Assembly (NCBI GenBank): GCA_022791455.1
Contig: JAAVZC010000001.1
Span: 372,001-436,000, forward strand
Length of the DNA: 64,000 nucleotides
Direction: 5' to 3'
DNA from: Eggerthellaceae bacterium
Lineage (GTDB): Bacteria; Actinomycetota; Coriobacteriia; Coriobacteriales; Eggerthellaceae
Shown: one piece after another, positions 27,219-36,408 of the stretch
How positions within the stretch are numbered: the first letter of the stretch is position 1
Layout of the letters: the number at the start of each line of letters is the position of its first letter
The notes under the pieces: generated by a model
Databases searched by the model: none
The model's input: only the letters and a program-made list of their open reading frames with translations
Told to the model about the DNA's origin: nothing
Position numbers and translations under genes: made by a program

Positions 27219-30200
27219 ATGGGTCACGATTCTGAAGCTCCTTGTTATGACGTTGTGGTGATCGGCGCCGGCATCGCCGGGTGTGCGACCGCCCGCGAGC
27301 TGTCGCGCTACGACCTCTCGATCTGCGTGCTGGAGGCGGGCAACGATATCGCCTGCGGGGCGACCCGCGCCAACTCCGGCATCGTGCACGCCGGCTACGA
27401 CCCGCTGCCGGGCACGCTCAAGGCCCGCTACAACCGCGAGGGGGCGGCGCTCTTCCCCGCATGGTCCGATGAGCTGGGCTTCCCCTACGAGCGCAACGGT
27501 TCGATGGTGGTGGCGCTCTCGGAAGGGGAGCTGCCGGCGCTCGACGAGCTGCTGGAGCGGGGCCGCGCCAACGGCATCGAGGGGCTCTCGATCGTGGACG
27601 GCGACCGGGCGCGGGAGCTGGAGCCGAACCTGAGCGGCGAGTGCGCCGGCGCGCTGCTAGTTGAGACCGGCGCCATCTGCGACCCCTACCTGGCGCCCCT
27701 GCGCTGTCTGGAGCACGCCATCCGCAACGGCGCCGAGCTGCGCCTCAACGCGCGGGTTGAGCGGGTCGAGAAGATCCTTCGCTCTGCTCAGGATGACGAA
27801 GGGATAGGTGCTCGGGATGGCGAGGGGGCGGGCTATCGTCTCTCCCTGGAGTCGGGAGAGGAGGTGCTCGCGCGGTGCGTGGTGAACGCGGCCGGGGTGT
27901 TCTCGGACGTCATCCACAACCAGGTGAGCGCAGACGAGATCCGCATCGTTCCGCGCCGCGGCGACTACGACCTGCTGGACACCGACTACGGCTCCGCGTT
28001 CTCGCACACGATGTTCCAGGCGCCCACTGCCGCCGGCAAGGGCGTGCTGGTGTCGCCGACGGTCCACGGTAACTTACTGCTGGGCCCCACTGCCATGCCG
28101 CAGGAGAGCCGCACCGACCTCTCCACCTCGGCCGAGGGGCTCGCGGCGGTGGCGGAGCGCGCGGCGCTCACCTGGCCCGATCTCACGTTGCGCGGCCTTA
28201 TCACGAACTTCGCGGGGCTGCGCGCCTCCAACGCCGACGGGGCCGACTTCGTGATCGGCGAGCCCGCCGACGCCCCCGGCTTCTACGACATAGCCTGCCT
28301 GGACTCGCCCGGCCTCACGAGCGCCCCGGCCATAGCGGTCGACATCGCCGCCCGCGTCGCCGCGCGCCTCGGCGCGGAGGCGCTCCCCGACCGCCAACTC
28401 GTCCCAGCTCGTCATCCTGAGCAAAGCGAAGGATCTTCCGCGCCCGGATACGTCATTTCGACCGGAGGCACGGAGGGCCGGAGTGGAGAAATCCCGTGCG
28501 GGCCGAAGGCCGAGTCGGCCGTCCGAGGCGGGATCTCTCCACTCCGCGCTGCGCGCTCCGGTCGAGATGACGAAGGGGGAGGGTCTCCACGTATTCCGTT
28601 CGCGGAGATGGACGACGCCCAGCGGTCGGAGGCCATTGCGCGCGACCCGCGGTGCGGACACGTGGTGTGCCGGTGCTGCTCGGTCACCGAGGCGGAGATC
28701 GTCGAGGCGCTTCACGGCCCCGTGCCGGTGCTCTCGCTCGACGCGCTGAAGTGGCGCACCCGCGCCATGATGGGCCGCTGCCACGGCGGCTTCTGCGCGC
28801 CGGAGATCGCCAAGATCGTCGGCCGGGAGCTGGACATCGCCCCGGACGAGCTGGACAAGCGCCTGCCCGGCTCGCCCCTGACCGCCTCGGCCCCCGCGGG
28901 CTACGGCGATTTGGCGGCGGATGACCTTTCCGCCGAGCTGGCGGCCTCCGGGCTTCCCTCCGGAGCGCATGGGGAAGGGGGCGAAGGTGGCTCCCGTTCC
29001 GCGGGACCCGCCCCGACTCGCGACGAGGCGCCGTGCCCTGGAGAAGCACACGATGGGGCGCTCTCCTACGACGTCATCGTGGTCGGGGGAGGGGCCGCCG
29101 GCCTTGCCGCTGCGCGGTCGGCCGCCGACGCCGGCGCGCGCGTGGCGCTCGTGGACCGCGAGCCCGCCCAGGGCGGCATCCTGAAGCAGTGCGTCCACAG
29201 CGGCTTCGGCCTCCACCGCTTCGGCGAGGAGCTCACGGGCCCGGAGTACGCCGTCCGCGAGATCGCCGCCGCGGAGGGCCGCGACTCCGTCGACGTCTTC
29301 CCGGGTGCAACGGCACTTTCGATTGGCGATATTGCGTCATCTCGACCGAAGGCCGAAGGCCGGAGTGGAGAGATCTTCCCGACTTCCGAAAACGCGGCGG
29401 GGGCCGCGAAGATCTCTCGACTGCGCGCTTCGCGCTCCGCTCGAGATGACGATTCGGAGGCCATAAACCCTGCAACCCATGTCGTCTCCATCGCCTCTCC
29501 GCAAGGCGCGTTCGTCTTGGCCGCGCCCTCCGTGGTGCTCGCCACCGGGTCGCGGGAGCGGGGGCAGGGGGCGCTCAACATGGCCGGCAGCCGGCCCGCG
29601 GGCGTGTTCTCCGCCGGCGCCGCCCAGAACTTCATGAACCTGCAGGGGTGCCTGCCGGGACGGCGCGCCGTGGTGCTCGGCTCCGGCGACATCGGGCTCA
29701 TCATGGCCCGCCGCATGGCGCTGCAGGGGGCCGAGGTGGTAGGCGTCTACGAGCTGATGGACACCCCCTCCGGCCTGCGCCGCAACATCGTGCAGTGCCT
29801 GGACGATTTCGGCATCCCGCTGCACCTCTCCCGCACCGTCACGCGGCTGGAGGGGGAGGGGCGCCTGACCGCCGTCTACGTTTCGGAGGTGGATCCCGCC
29901 ACCCGCCGCCCCGTCCCCGGCACCGAGGAGCGGGTGGAGTGCGACACGCTGCTGCTGTCGGTGGGGCTCTTGCCCGAGAATGAGGTGGCGAAGACGGCCG
30001 CCGTGGAGCTGTCGCCCGTCACCGGCGGCGCCGTCGTGGACGAGCGGTTGGAGACAAGCGTGCCCGGCGTGTTCGCCTGCGGCAACGCCCTGCACATCCA
30101 CGACCTGGTGGACTTCGCCTCCGCCGAGGGCGAGACCGCCGGCAGGGCCGCCGCAGAAAGAGCCCTCGCCGCGGCGGCGGAGGGCGAGGGGCCCTCGTCT

Positions 30201-30524
30201 CTTTGTCATCCTGAGCGGAGCGGCGAAGCCGCGGAGTCGAAGGATCTCCCCGTCACCCCTGGCGAGAATGTGCGCTATGTGGTGCCGCAGCGGGTTTCGG
30301 CGGGGGCGCTCTCGGGCGGTTCCGTGCGGTTCTCGCTGCGCGTGTCGCGAGCGCTCAAAGGCGGGCGCGTCGTCGTCGAGGCGGTGATGCCGGGCGGCTC
30401 GACGAAGGTGCTCAAGAAGCGGCCCTTCCTGGTGGCGGTGCCGGCGGAGATGGTCCAACTGGAGGCATCGCTCGCGGAGGCGGCCGGCGCTGCGGAGATC
30501 CGCGTTCGGGCGGAAGGGGAGTAG
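27219..30524 (+). CDS. Fused FAD dehydrogenase (GlpA/LhgO-like) - BFD [2Fe-2S] - FAD/NAD oxidoreductase
   Basis: About 1101 residues from ATG 27219 (GGGAAGG upstream). Domain 1 (about 8-385) is a DAO-type flavoprotein starting [21 protein letters not shown], similar to anaerobic glycerol-3-phosphate dehydrogenase or L-2-hydroxyglutarate dehydrogenase. A BFD-like [2Fe-2S] segment (about 477-540) has CGHVVCRCC and MGRCHGGFC. Domain 3 (about 608-1015) is a pyridine-nucleotide disulfide-type oxidoreductase beginning [17 protein letters not shown]. In many Firmicutes these are two genes followed by a DUF1667 gene; here the first two are fused and DUF1667 follows after 2 nt. Four palindromic-repeat insertions (about residues 184-193, 398-451, 706-744 and 996-1010) are translated in frame. 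Substrate uncertain; the link to glycerol-3-phosphate is inference. Confidence 0.85.
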   Translation: MGHDSEAPCYDVVVIGAGIAGCATARELSRYDLSICVLEAGNDIACGATRANSGIVHAGYDPLPGTLKARYNREGAALFPAWSDELGFPYERNGSMVVALSEGELPALDELLERGRANGIEGLSIVDGDRARELEPNLSGECAGALLVETGAICDPYLAPLRCLEHAIRNGAELRLNARVERVEKILRSAQDDEGIGARDGEGAGYRLSLESGEEVLARCVVNAAGVFSDVIHNQVSADEIRIVPRRGDYDLLDTDYGSAFSHTMFQAPTAAGKGVLVSPTVHGNLLLGPTAMPQESRTDLSTSAEGLAAVAERAALTWPDLTLRGLITNFAGLRASNADGADFVIGEPADAPGFYDIACLDSPGLTSAPAIAVDIAARVAARLGAEALPDRQLVPARHPEQSEGSSAPGYVISTGGTEGRSGEIPCGPKAESAVRGGISPLRAARSGRDDEGGGSPRIPFAEMDDAQRSEAIARDPRCGHVVCRCCSVTEAEIVEALHGPVPVLSLDALKWRTRAMMGRCHGGFCAPEIAKIVGRELDIAPDELDKRLPGSPLTASAPAGYGDLAADDLSAELAASGLPSGAHGEGGEGGSRSAGPAPTRDEAPCPGEAHDGALSYDVIVVGGGAAGLAAARSAADAGARVALVDREPAQGGILKQCVHSGFGLHRFGEELTGPEYAVREIAAAEGRDSVDVFPGATALSIGDIASSRPKAEGRSGEIFPTSENAAGAAKISRLRASRSARDDDSEAINPATHVVSIASPQGAFVLAAPSVVLATGSRERGQGALNMAGSRPAGVFSAGAAQNFMNLQGCLPGRRAVVLGSGDIGLIMARRMALQGAEVVGVYELMDTPSGLRRNIVQCLDDFGIPLHLSRTVTRLEGEGRLTAVYVSEVDPATRRPVPGTEERVECDTLLLSVGLLPENEVAKTAAVELSPVTGGAVVDERLETSVPGVFACGNALHIHDLVDFASAEGETAGRAAAERALAAAAEGEGPSSLCHPERSGEAAESKDLPVTPGENVRYVVPQRVSAGALSGGSVRFSLRVSRALKGGRVVVEAVMPGGSTKVLKKRPFLVAVPAEMVQLEASLAEAAGAAEIRVRAEGE
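27771..27797 (-). repeat. Palindromic repeat, family 1, inside the fused dehydrogenase
   Basis: AAGATCCTTCGCTCTGCTCA... through GGATGAC is one short copy of the CATCCTGAGC..GAAGGATCT repeat in reverse orientation, read through as KILRSAQDD. Confidence 0.75.
28411..28571 (+). repeat. Two palindromic repeats in frame in the fused dehydrogenase
   Basis: A family 1 copy (28411-28437, GTCATCCTGAGCAAAGCG..) is followed by a longer family 2 element (28452-28571), which starts GTCATTTCGACCGGAG and ends with the inverted GGTCGAGATGAC. It adds a low-complexity insert between the flavoprotein and BFD domains. Confidence 0.75.
29336..29450 (+). repeat. Palindromic repeat, family 2, in frame in the fused dehydrogenase
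   Basis: It begins GTCATCTCGACCGAAGGC and ends with the inverted GCTCGAGATGAC; the inner arms GGAGTGGAGAGATC and GATCTCTCGACT are complementary. Translated inside the C-terminal oxidoreductase domain. Confidence 0.75.
30205..30249 (+). repeat. Palindromic repeat, family 1, in frame in the fused dehydrogenase
   Basis: GTCATCCTGAGCGGAGCGGC through GAAGGATCTCC, translated as [16 protein letters not shown]. Near-identical to the copy at 49249-49293 inside a different protein. Confidence 0.85.
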
Positions 30525-30526
30525 CC

Positions 30527-30883
30527 ATGAAGAAGGAGATCACCTGCATCTGCTGCCCGCTGGGCTGCCCGCTCACGGTGGAGTTGGCGGATTCCGGCGC
30601 CGTCGTCTCGGTGACGGGCCAGACCTGCCGCCGCGGCGAGGCCTACGGTGCGAGGGAGGCCACCGCCCCCGAGCGCTCTATCGCCTTCGTCGTTCCCGTG
30701 GAGGGCCGCCTGGAGCCCCTCAGCGTGAAGACCGCCGCCCCCATTCCGAAGGCCGTGCTGCCGAAGGCCGCGGCCCAGCTGCGCCAGCTGACGGTAACGC
30801 CCCCCGTCGCCGCCGGTGACACGATCCTGGAGAACCTCGCCGGCACCGGCGTCGCCGTTGTTGCCACACGCTCGATTCCTTAA
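30527..30883 (+). CDS. DUF1667 family protein
   Basis: 118 residues. CICCPLGCPLTVEL near the N-terminus plus a later GQTCRRGEAYG give a four-Cys set as in DUF1667 proteins, which accompany GlpA-like and FAD-oxidoreductase pairs. Probably a small metal or Fe-S partner of the fused dehydrogenase; the 2-nt spacing suggests co-translation. Exact role unknown. Confidence 0.85.
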   Translation: MKKEITCICCPLGCPLTVELADSGAVVSVTGQTCRRGEAYGAREATAPERSIAFVVPVEGRLEPLSVKTAAPIPKAVLPKAAAQLRQLTVTPPVAAGDTILENLAGTGVAVVATRSIP

Positions 30884-30959
30884 TAACCATTCGGCAAAAA
30901 ACTTCTTGCATCCGTGCTTTGTCGTGCTAAAGTACCGTCCATCAATTGAATACCTTCCA

Positions 30960-31224
30960 AACCGATGAGGCGAAAGTCAAGTCATCATAAGCACTCACAG
31001 AGAGCGGAACCTAGGCTGGGAGTTCTGCAGGAACGCTGGATGATAAATGGATCGCTGAGGGAAAGGGGAAAGGCCGCAAGGCCGAGTATCTGGACCGTGA
31101 GCCTGCGTTAAAGGCAGAATGGGTGATAGCCCGTTCGCGAGGGGGTCTGCTTCGGCAGGCCAATAAAGGTGGCACCGCAGATTTTCGAAGATCTGTCCTT
31201 TATCCAAGGGACAGATCTTTTTTG
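30960..31224 (+). promoter_or_regulatory. Tryptophan T-box riboswitch leader
   Basis: Characteristic T-box elements appear in order: GATGAGGCGAAAGT (kink-turn start of stem I, from 30964), AGAGAGCG, a GGCTGGGAG distal loop, a specifier segment AAATGGATC with UGG at 31048-31050, and CTGAG closing stem I. The T-box itself is at 31162-31180 (AATAAAGGTGGCACCGCAG). A terminator stem AGATCTGTCC...GGGACAGATCT with a T-run follows at 31189-31223. UGG means tRNA-Trp is the ligand. Uncharged tRNA-Trp should favour the antiterminator and switch on the downstream transporter. Confidence 0.92.
31189..31223 (+). terminator. Regulated terminator of the T-box leader
   Basis: AAGATCTGTCC, loop TTTATCCAA, GGGACAGATCT, TTTTTT. 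Its 5' arm overlaps the region competing with the antiterminator. Confidence 0.9.
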
Positions 31225-31346
31225 TTTCTGGGGGCCAACTCGCTAAGGTAGATTCGGTGGATCGGTACTCGTTGATGCAAACAACGGAAAGCTCGCAAAG
31301 GCGCGGGCGAGAACAGGGGAGAGAAAGCCCCGAGAAAGGACCGATC

Positions 31347-32006
31347 ATGACCGAGAACAACGCCGCCACCATCGAGAACGCCGAAACCGCCGCCGCCCCG
31401 AAGGGCGCCCCCCGCACCGTCGCCACTGCAGCCGCCCCCGCCGCCAAGCGCGAAGTGGCCAAGCAGGAGCACAAGGGCCTGGGAGTGCAGGATCTCATCC
31501 TTATCGCCGTGCTGGTGGCCGCCGGCGCCGTGCTGAAACTCACCGTTTCCAGCTTCCTCTCCTTCGGCGGCATGAAGCCTAACTTCATGATTGCCATGTA
31601 CTGCCTGGCTATCATCCTCACGCGACCCAAGATTTACCAGTCCGCCGCCATCGGTCTGCTGGTGGGCCTCGTGAGCCAAATCCCCATGTTGAACGCCACG
31701 CCCATGGTAAACATCGCCTCCGAGCTGCTGGGCGCTGTGGTCTGCGGCGCCCTGGTGCTGGCCTTCACGAAGGCTGCGCCCACCAACAAGCTGTGCCAGA
31801 ACGCCATCTTCCCCGCCATTATCACCTTCCTGTCCACCCTGGTTTCCGGCTATACCTTCGCCATGATCGTCGGCGTTGCCATCAATGGCCTCGATCCCAT
31901 CGCAGTGCTGGGCGTCTACGCGGTCATGGTGTTCGGCACGGCGGTCATGAACACCATCGTAGTGGTCATCCTCACCCCCATCCTGCGCGCCGTCCTCAAG
32001 CGCTAG
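31347..32006 (+). CDS. ECF-type tryptophan transporter S component, TrpP-like
   Basis: 219 residues from ATG 31347 (GAAAGGA upstream). A charged Ala-rich N-terminal stretch (about 1-45) is followed by about six membrane helices with the TrpP-like block FLSFGGMKPNFMIAMYCLAIIL and NTIVVVILTPILRAVLKR at the end. The UGG T-box directly upstream supports tryptophan as substrate. The following three genes supply a complete energising module, so this is a dedicated (group I) ECF importer. Confidence 0.83.
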   Translation: MTENNAATIENAETAAAPKGAPRTVATAAAPAAKREVAKQEHKGLGVQDLILIAVLVAAGAVLKLTVSSFLSFGGMKPNFMIAMYCLAIILTRPKIYQSAAIGLLVGLVSQIPMLNATPMVNIASELLGAVVCGALVLAFTKAAPTNKLCQNAIFPAIITFLSTLVSGYTFAMIVGVAINGLDPIAVLGVYAVMVFGTAVMNTIVVVILTPILRAVLKR

Positions 32007-32048
32007 GCAACGCATCAAATCGCGGCATTCGAACCGGAGAAACACGCC

Positions 32049-32888
32049 ATGATAGAGATCTCGAACCTCACTTTCCGCTACCGAGAGGGCGCCGAGCCCA
32101 CGGTGCGCGACATCAACCTCTCCATCCCCGACGGCACTTTCGTCGGCATCACGGGAGCGGCCGGCAGCGGCAAATCCACCCTCACCTACGCCATCAACGG
32201 CATCATTCCCCATTGCTACCCCGGCGATTTCTACGGAAGCGTGACGGTGGACGGCCTGGATACCTGCGAAGTGTCGCTCACGGACATCAGCCGACTGGTG
32301 GGCAGTGTGTGCCAGGACATCGACTCGCAGATGGTGTCCTCGGTGGTGGAAGACGAGATCCTTTACGGCCTGGAGAACTTCGGCGTACCGAAAGATGAGA
32401 TAGAAGGCCGCATCCAGGAGGCGCTCGACGCCATGGGCATCGTCGATTTGCGCGACCGTAGCATTGCCGGGCTCTCCGGCGGTCAGAAGCAGAAGGTGGC
32501 GGTGGCCTCGGTCATCGCGCTCAAGCCGCGCGTGCTGGTACTGGACGAGCCCACGGCGGAACTGGACCCCGCCTCATCAGTGGGGGTGTTTCGGCTGCTG
32601 CGCTCCTATGCGCGCAACTTCGGCACCACGGTCATCGTGGTGGAGCAGAAGATCGCCCTGCTTTCCGAATTCGCCGACCAGCTGCTCATCGTGGATAACG
32701 GCGCCATCGTTTTCCGCGGCACGCCACCGGAAGTGCTGGCCCATTCCGATGAGCTGCTGGAAATTGGCGTGAACTGCCCCCGCTCTACCAGCCTGGTGAA
32801 CCGCCTGCGCGCCCACGGCCTCTACAACGGCCCCGCCGTATGCAACGTCCCCCAGGCGGTAGAGGTATGCAAGGAGGTGCTCGCATGA
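32049..32888 (+). CDS. ECF transporter ATPase (EcfA), first subunit
   Basis: 279 residues. Walker A GAAGSGKST, Q-loop in GSVCQDIDSQMVSSVVEDEI, signature LSGGQKQKVAVAS, Walker B VLVLDEPTAELDP. Provides ATP-driven energy to the S/T membrane complex. Overlaps the next gene by 4 nt (ATGA). Confidence 0.9.
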   Translation: MIEISNLTFRYREGAEPTVRDINLSIPDGTFVGITGAAGSGKSTLTYAINGIIPHCYPGDFYGSVTVDGLDTCEVSLTDISRLVGSVCQDIDSQMVSSVVEDEILYGLENFGVPKDEIEGRIQEALDAMGIVDLRDRSIAGLSGGQKQKVAVASVIALKPRVLVLDEPTAELDPASSVGVFRLLRSYARNFGTTVIVVEQKIALLSEFADQLLIVDNGAIVFRGTPPEVLAHSDELLEIGVNCPRSTSLVNRLRAHGLYNGPAVCNVPQAVEVCKEVLA

Positions 32889-33724
32889 TCGAATTCAAGA
32901 ACGTGTGTGCCAGCTACGATGTTGAGGTGCCCATCCTGAAGGACGTCAGCTTCACCATCAACGACGGCGATTTCCTGGCGGTGGTGGGAACGAACGGCGC
33001 GGGCAAGTCAACCACCATGCGCCTGGTGAACGGACTTTTGAAGCCCACGGCGGGCGAAGTGCTCATCGACGGCGTCCCCACAACGCAGCTGAAGACCAGC
33101 GAGTTGGCGCGGAAGGTGGGCTTCCTGTTCCAGAACCCGGATCGGCAAATTTGCTGCAACACCGTGCGCGAAGAGCTCATGTTCGGCTTCAAGGCGCTGG
33201 GGGAGGAAGGCTCGCAGGCGCAAGCGCGGGTGGACGCCCTCATCGAGCGCTTCGGATTCGACCCGCAGGCGGAGCCCTTCCTGCTGAACCGCGGCACGCG
33301 GCAGCTGCTGGCACTGGCTTCCATCATCGCCCTGGAGCCGCCGGTAGTGGTGCTGGACGAGCCCACCACCGGCCTGGATTTCCGCGAATGCAGCAAGGTA
33401 ATGGACATCATCGCCGAGATGAACGCCCGCGGCACCACGGTGATCATGGTCTGCCACGACATGGAAGTGGTGGCAGATTACGCGAAGCGGGTCATTGCCA
33501 TGACCGCCGGGCAAGTGGTGGCCGATGGCCCCACCTTCGAAGTGCTGCGTAACCGCGACGTGCTGGCCCGCACCCACTTGCTGGCGCCCCAGATTGTGGA
33601 CATTTCCCTCTGCTTGGCCGACGAATGCGAGCCGCTGCGGAACACCGCCGTTGCCCGCGCTAACACGCTGAACGAAATGACGGAGGCCATGACGGCCGCC
33701 GCGCAAGGGGAGGGGAGCCGCTAA
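32885..33724 (+). CDS. ECF transporter ATPase (EcfA'), second subunit
   Basis: 279 residues from ATG 32885. Walker A GTNGAGKST, Q-loop FLFQNPDRQICCNTV, Walker B VVVLDEPTTGLD. The usual LSGGQ signature is replaced by LNRGTRQLLALAS, a marked departure at the position that completes the partner's ATP site. The ECF heterodimer may therefore have one degenerate site. It is followed by ecfT with a TAATG overlap. Confidence 0.88.
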   Translation: MIEFKNVCASYDVEVPILKDVSFTINDGDFLAVVGTNGAGKSTTMRLVNGLLKPTAGEVLIDGVPTTQLKTSELARKVGFLFQNPDRQICCNTVREELMFGFKALGEEGSQAQARVDALIERFGFDPQAEPFLLNRGTRQLLALASIIALEPPVVVLDEPTTGLDFRECSKVMDIIAEMNARGTTVIMVCHDMEVVADYAKRVIAMTAGQVVADGPTFEVLRNRDVLARTHLLAPQIVDISLCLADECEPLRNTAVARANTLNEMTEAMTAAAQGEGSR

Positions 33725-34479
33725 TGAACGGATTTCTGGAATACGTGCCGGGGGACAGCTTCCTGCACCGCATGAACCCGGTCGCCAAGCTGGCGGCGGC
33801 GTTCATCTTGGTGATCGCCTGCTTCGCCACCAGCAACTTCGTCGTGCTGGCCCTTGTGCTGGTGCTGGATGCGGTGCTGGCGGCCCAATGCAAGATGGTG
33901 CCCCAAGCCCTTGGGCTGGCGAAGGCGGTGGCGGCGTTCTCGCTTCTGCTGGCGCTCATCGCGCTTCTGTTCACGCCGCGTGGCGACGTGCTGGTGCAGC
34001 TGCCCTGGGGCTACATCGGCACGGAATCGGTCGTGGCCGCCGTGCTGGTGATCGTGCGCCTGGTGGCCTGCGCGGTGCCGCTCTTCCTGGTCTTCTACGT
34101 CACCAAGCTCAACGATATGGCCAACGCCATGGTGAAGCAGCTGCGCGTGCCCTACAAGTACGCTTTCGCCTTCACCTCCACCGTGCGCTTCATTCCCGTG
34201 TTCATGAACGACATGGTCGGCATCATGGAGGCGCAGACCGCCCGTGGCGTGGAGTTCGACGGAGGGCTGGCGAAGCGCATCCGACTCATGGTGCCGCTGT
34301 GCGTGCCGCTGCTGGTGAGTTCGGTGCGCAAGACCAACTCCGCCGCCATCGCAGCCGAAGTGCGCGGCTTCCACCTGCGCACCCGCCAAAGCGGCTTCAA
34401 AGAATACCCCTTCGCCACTCGCGACTACCTAGCGCTAGCCGCCAGCGTGGTCATCCTGGTTCTGGCAATCGTGTTTTAG
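33724..34479 (+). CDS. ECF transporter transmembrane protein EcfT
   Basis: 251 residues with five or six membrane helices and the coupling-helix Ala-Arg-Gly motif in MEAQTARGVEFDG; a second such motif is in AAEVRGFHLR. Links the two ATPases to the TrpP-like S component. The stop overlaps the convergent regulator stop by 4 nt. Confidence 0.88.
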   Translation: MNGFLEYVPGDSFLHRMNPVAKLAAAFILVIACFATSNFVVLALVLVLDAVLAAQCKMVPQALGLAKAVAAFSLLLALIALLFTPRGDVLVQLPWGYIGTESVVAAVLVIVRLVACAVPLFLVFYVTKLNDMANAMVKQLRVPYKYAFAFTSTVRFIPVFMNDMVGIMEAQTARGVEFDGGLAKRIRLMVPLCVPLLVSSVRKTNSAAIAAEVRGFHLRTRQSGFKEYPFATRDYLALAASVVILVLAIVF

Positions 34480-36005
34480 TTGGTGCCTTCGATGAGGTCG
34501 ATGAGTTCTTGTTTGGAGTGGACGTCCAGCTTTTGGTAGACGTGGCGCAGGTGGGTGCTTACGGTGCCGCGGGAGAGGAACAGCTCCTCTTGGATGCGCG
34601 CCGCCGAGCGGCCCTTCGCGAACAGCACCATGATCTCGGTTTCGCGCTCCGTCAGGCCGTACTGGGAGGCCACATCGTTGCAGCGGTCCTGGAAGCGCTG
34701 CCGCCGCATGCCGTCCTGGGTCTCGGTGGGGTGTCCCTGCGCATCGCTTAAAGCCTTGCCGCCGTCTTCCTCTTCTGACGTGGCCATCTGCTCCAGGTCG
34801 CGCTCGTTGAACACGAACATGTAGGAGATGAGAATGGCAACCGTGGCCAGAAGCGCAATGAGGCTCAGCATCTGCGGCGAGAACGGCGCCCCCAGGCACA
34901 GGATCTGCCCCAGCTGCGAGCCCAGGAAGAACCCCAGCGTCACCATGCCCCAGCCCGCGCCGAACACCATGATGCCGGAGAGGCGGTAGGTGGAGGTGAT
35001 GTCCGCCAGCAGAATCCAAATAAGCACGTTGAAGGTGCCGTAGCCGGCAAGGCCGATGATGCTCTCGATCTCCGAATAGCCGGTGAAAACCGGCAGCAGC
35101 ATGAAGAAGATGGCCATGATCAGCATCACGGTGCGGTACATCGATTTGAAGCCGCGCTCCTGGGAGAACAGGGCGCAGCCGTAGATGATCACCAGCGTGA
35201 TGATGCCGGCCCACAGTAGCGGGAAGCGGTAGAAGTCCTGCACGGTGGTGTCGCTCGTGAACAGAAACACTGCGCGCACCGTGCCGTCGGCCATGCCGGT
35301 GAGGCAGGCGCAGGCGCCTATCTTCCACGAGAAGGTGCCCAGGTGGATCTTGAATGGCAGCACCGTGAACTCGTGCTTGGGGGACCACACCTGGAAATGC
35401 ACGAACAGCAAATAGCCGCTCACGGCCGGCAGCGCCGCCACAATGAGCACGTCGGCAACGGGGGGCAAAAACTGCACGCCCAGGTAAATGACGGCGGCAA
35501 TGAGAAACGCCAGCGGTGCCTCGAGCGAGGTGCGCAGCGGCTCCACGTTGCGGTACAGATCGCCGTAGCCCAAATCGATGATGCCGGAGCCCACGCCGGT
35601 GAACACGGCGCCGATGACGCAGAGCAGTACAACGGGGGCGCCGGGCAGCGTGGCGCTTGCCAGGCACAGGGTGCCCACGCAGGTGCAGACAGGTCCGGCA
35701 ATGCGGAAGATCTTTGTTCCGTTGATGAACACGTCGTACTTGCGAATGAACGCGCAGGAGAACAAAAGAGCGCACAGGCTAATGGTGGACCCCAGAAACG
35801 CCGCCGAGGGAAGCGCCTCGCCGTTCCACGTCATCACGCTGGTAGCGGCCCCGAGGAACATCAGGTACACCCACGCGCGTATAAGGGCAAAGCCCAACAT
35901 GCGCAGGTTGAACAAACTCGGGAGTGGCACTTCTTGCAAGCGCTCCCGTGCTTTATCGATGGTTTCCGAGAAAGACAAAAGCCCCCCTGGCTTTCTGACG
36001 AACAT
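34476..36005 (-). CDS. LuxR-type regulator fused to a 12-helix MFS-like membrane domain
   Basis: 509 residues: about 12 hydrophobic segments (about 30-400), a cytoplasmic linker, then a LuxR/FixJ HTH (about 445-505, LTERETEIMVLFAKGRSAARIQEELFLSRGTVSTHL). Such one-piece membrane sensors are abundant in Eggerthella-type genomes next to molybdenum oxidoreductase genes and are thought to sense the substrate. A TATAAT on the minus strand (36014-36019) lies 8 nt before the ATG, so the message may be leaderless. Divergent from the Mo oxidoreductase at 36409, the likely target. Confidence 0.88.
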   Translation of the reverse strand: MFVRKPGGLLSFSETIDKARERLQEVPLPSLFNLRMLGFALIRAWVYLMFLGAATSVMTWNGEALPSAAFLGSTISLCALLFSCAFIRKYDVFINGTKIFRIAGPVCTCVGTLCLASATLPGAPVVLLCVIGAVFTGVGSGIIDLGYGDLYRNVEPLRTSLEAPLAFLIAAVIYLGVQFLPPVADVLIVAALPAVSGYLLFVHFQVWSPKHEFTVLPFKIHLGTFSWKIGACACLTGMADGTVRAVFLFTSDTTVQDFYRFPLLWAGIITLVIIYGCALFSQERGFKSMYRTVMLIMAIFFMLLPVFTGYSEIESIIGLAGYGTFNVLIWILLADITSTYRLSGIMVFGAGWGMVTLGFFLGSQLGQILCLGAPFSPQMLSLIALLATVAILISYMFVFNERDLEQMATSEEEDGGKALSDAQGHPTETQDGMRRQRFQDRCNDVASQYGLTERETEIMVLFAKGRSAARIQEELFLSRGTVSTHLRHVYQKLDVHSKQELIDLIEGTN

Positions 36006-36315
36006 TCCCGCGCATTATACGCCACTCATCGGCCCTTGCAGACCCGCGCGCCACGGCAACTTTAACTAAGTTACGAAAAAAGTGCCTCTCTAGCGGGCAA
36101 ATCATGAAGAATGCATGAGACAATATCTTGTAAAAAAATGTAAGAAAAACGTTAAACAAGTGAAAATGCATGATGTGCCGAGGGCCTAATTTTGGCATCC
36201 TGTCCCTACGCGAAGGACAGGGGGAATCTGTTTCGGGGGTTCGCGATATGGGGTCGCGACTCGCTTGTAACTCGATTCGCATCGGTTTTTGGCACCCCTC
36301 GGCTCAGCTCTCGTT

Positions 36316-36343
36316 CCTACATACATATATATATGTATGTAGG
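36316..36343 (+). promoter_or_regulatory. Perfect 28-bp palindrome, candidate operator
   Basis: Half-site CCTACATACATATA is followed immediately by its exact reverse complement, with no spacer. It stands between the membrane LuxR gene and the Mo oxidoreductase gene, 66 nt before the latter's ATG. Length and two-fold symmetry suit a dimeric HTH regulator. It could also form an AU-rich hairpin if transcribed. Confidence 0.65.
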
Positions 36344-36358
36344 ATCCCAAACGAGGCC

Positions 36359-36407
36359 CCTCCTTCTTTCGCGGACTTTGTAAGAGGTGAAAAGAAGAAG
36401 GAGGAGG
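36359..36407 (+). promoter_or_regulatory. Possible hairpin sequestering the ribosome binding site
   Basis: CCTCCTTCTT (36359-36368) is the exact complement of AAGAAGGAGG (36395-36404), which overlaps the GGAGGAGG ribosome site (36400-36407) before ATG 36409. A 10-bp stem would hide it, suggesting translational control. Confidence 0.45.
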
Positions 36408-36408
36408 A

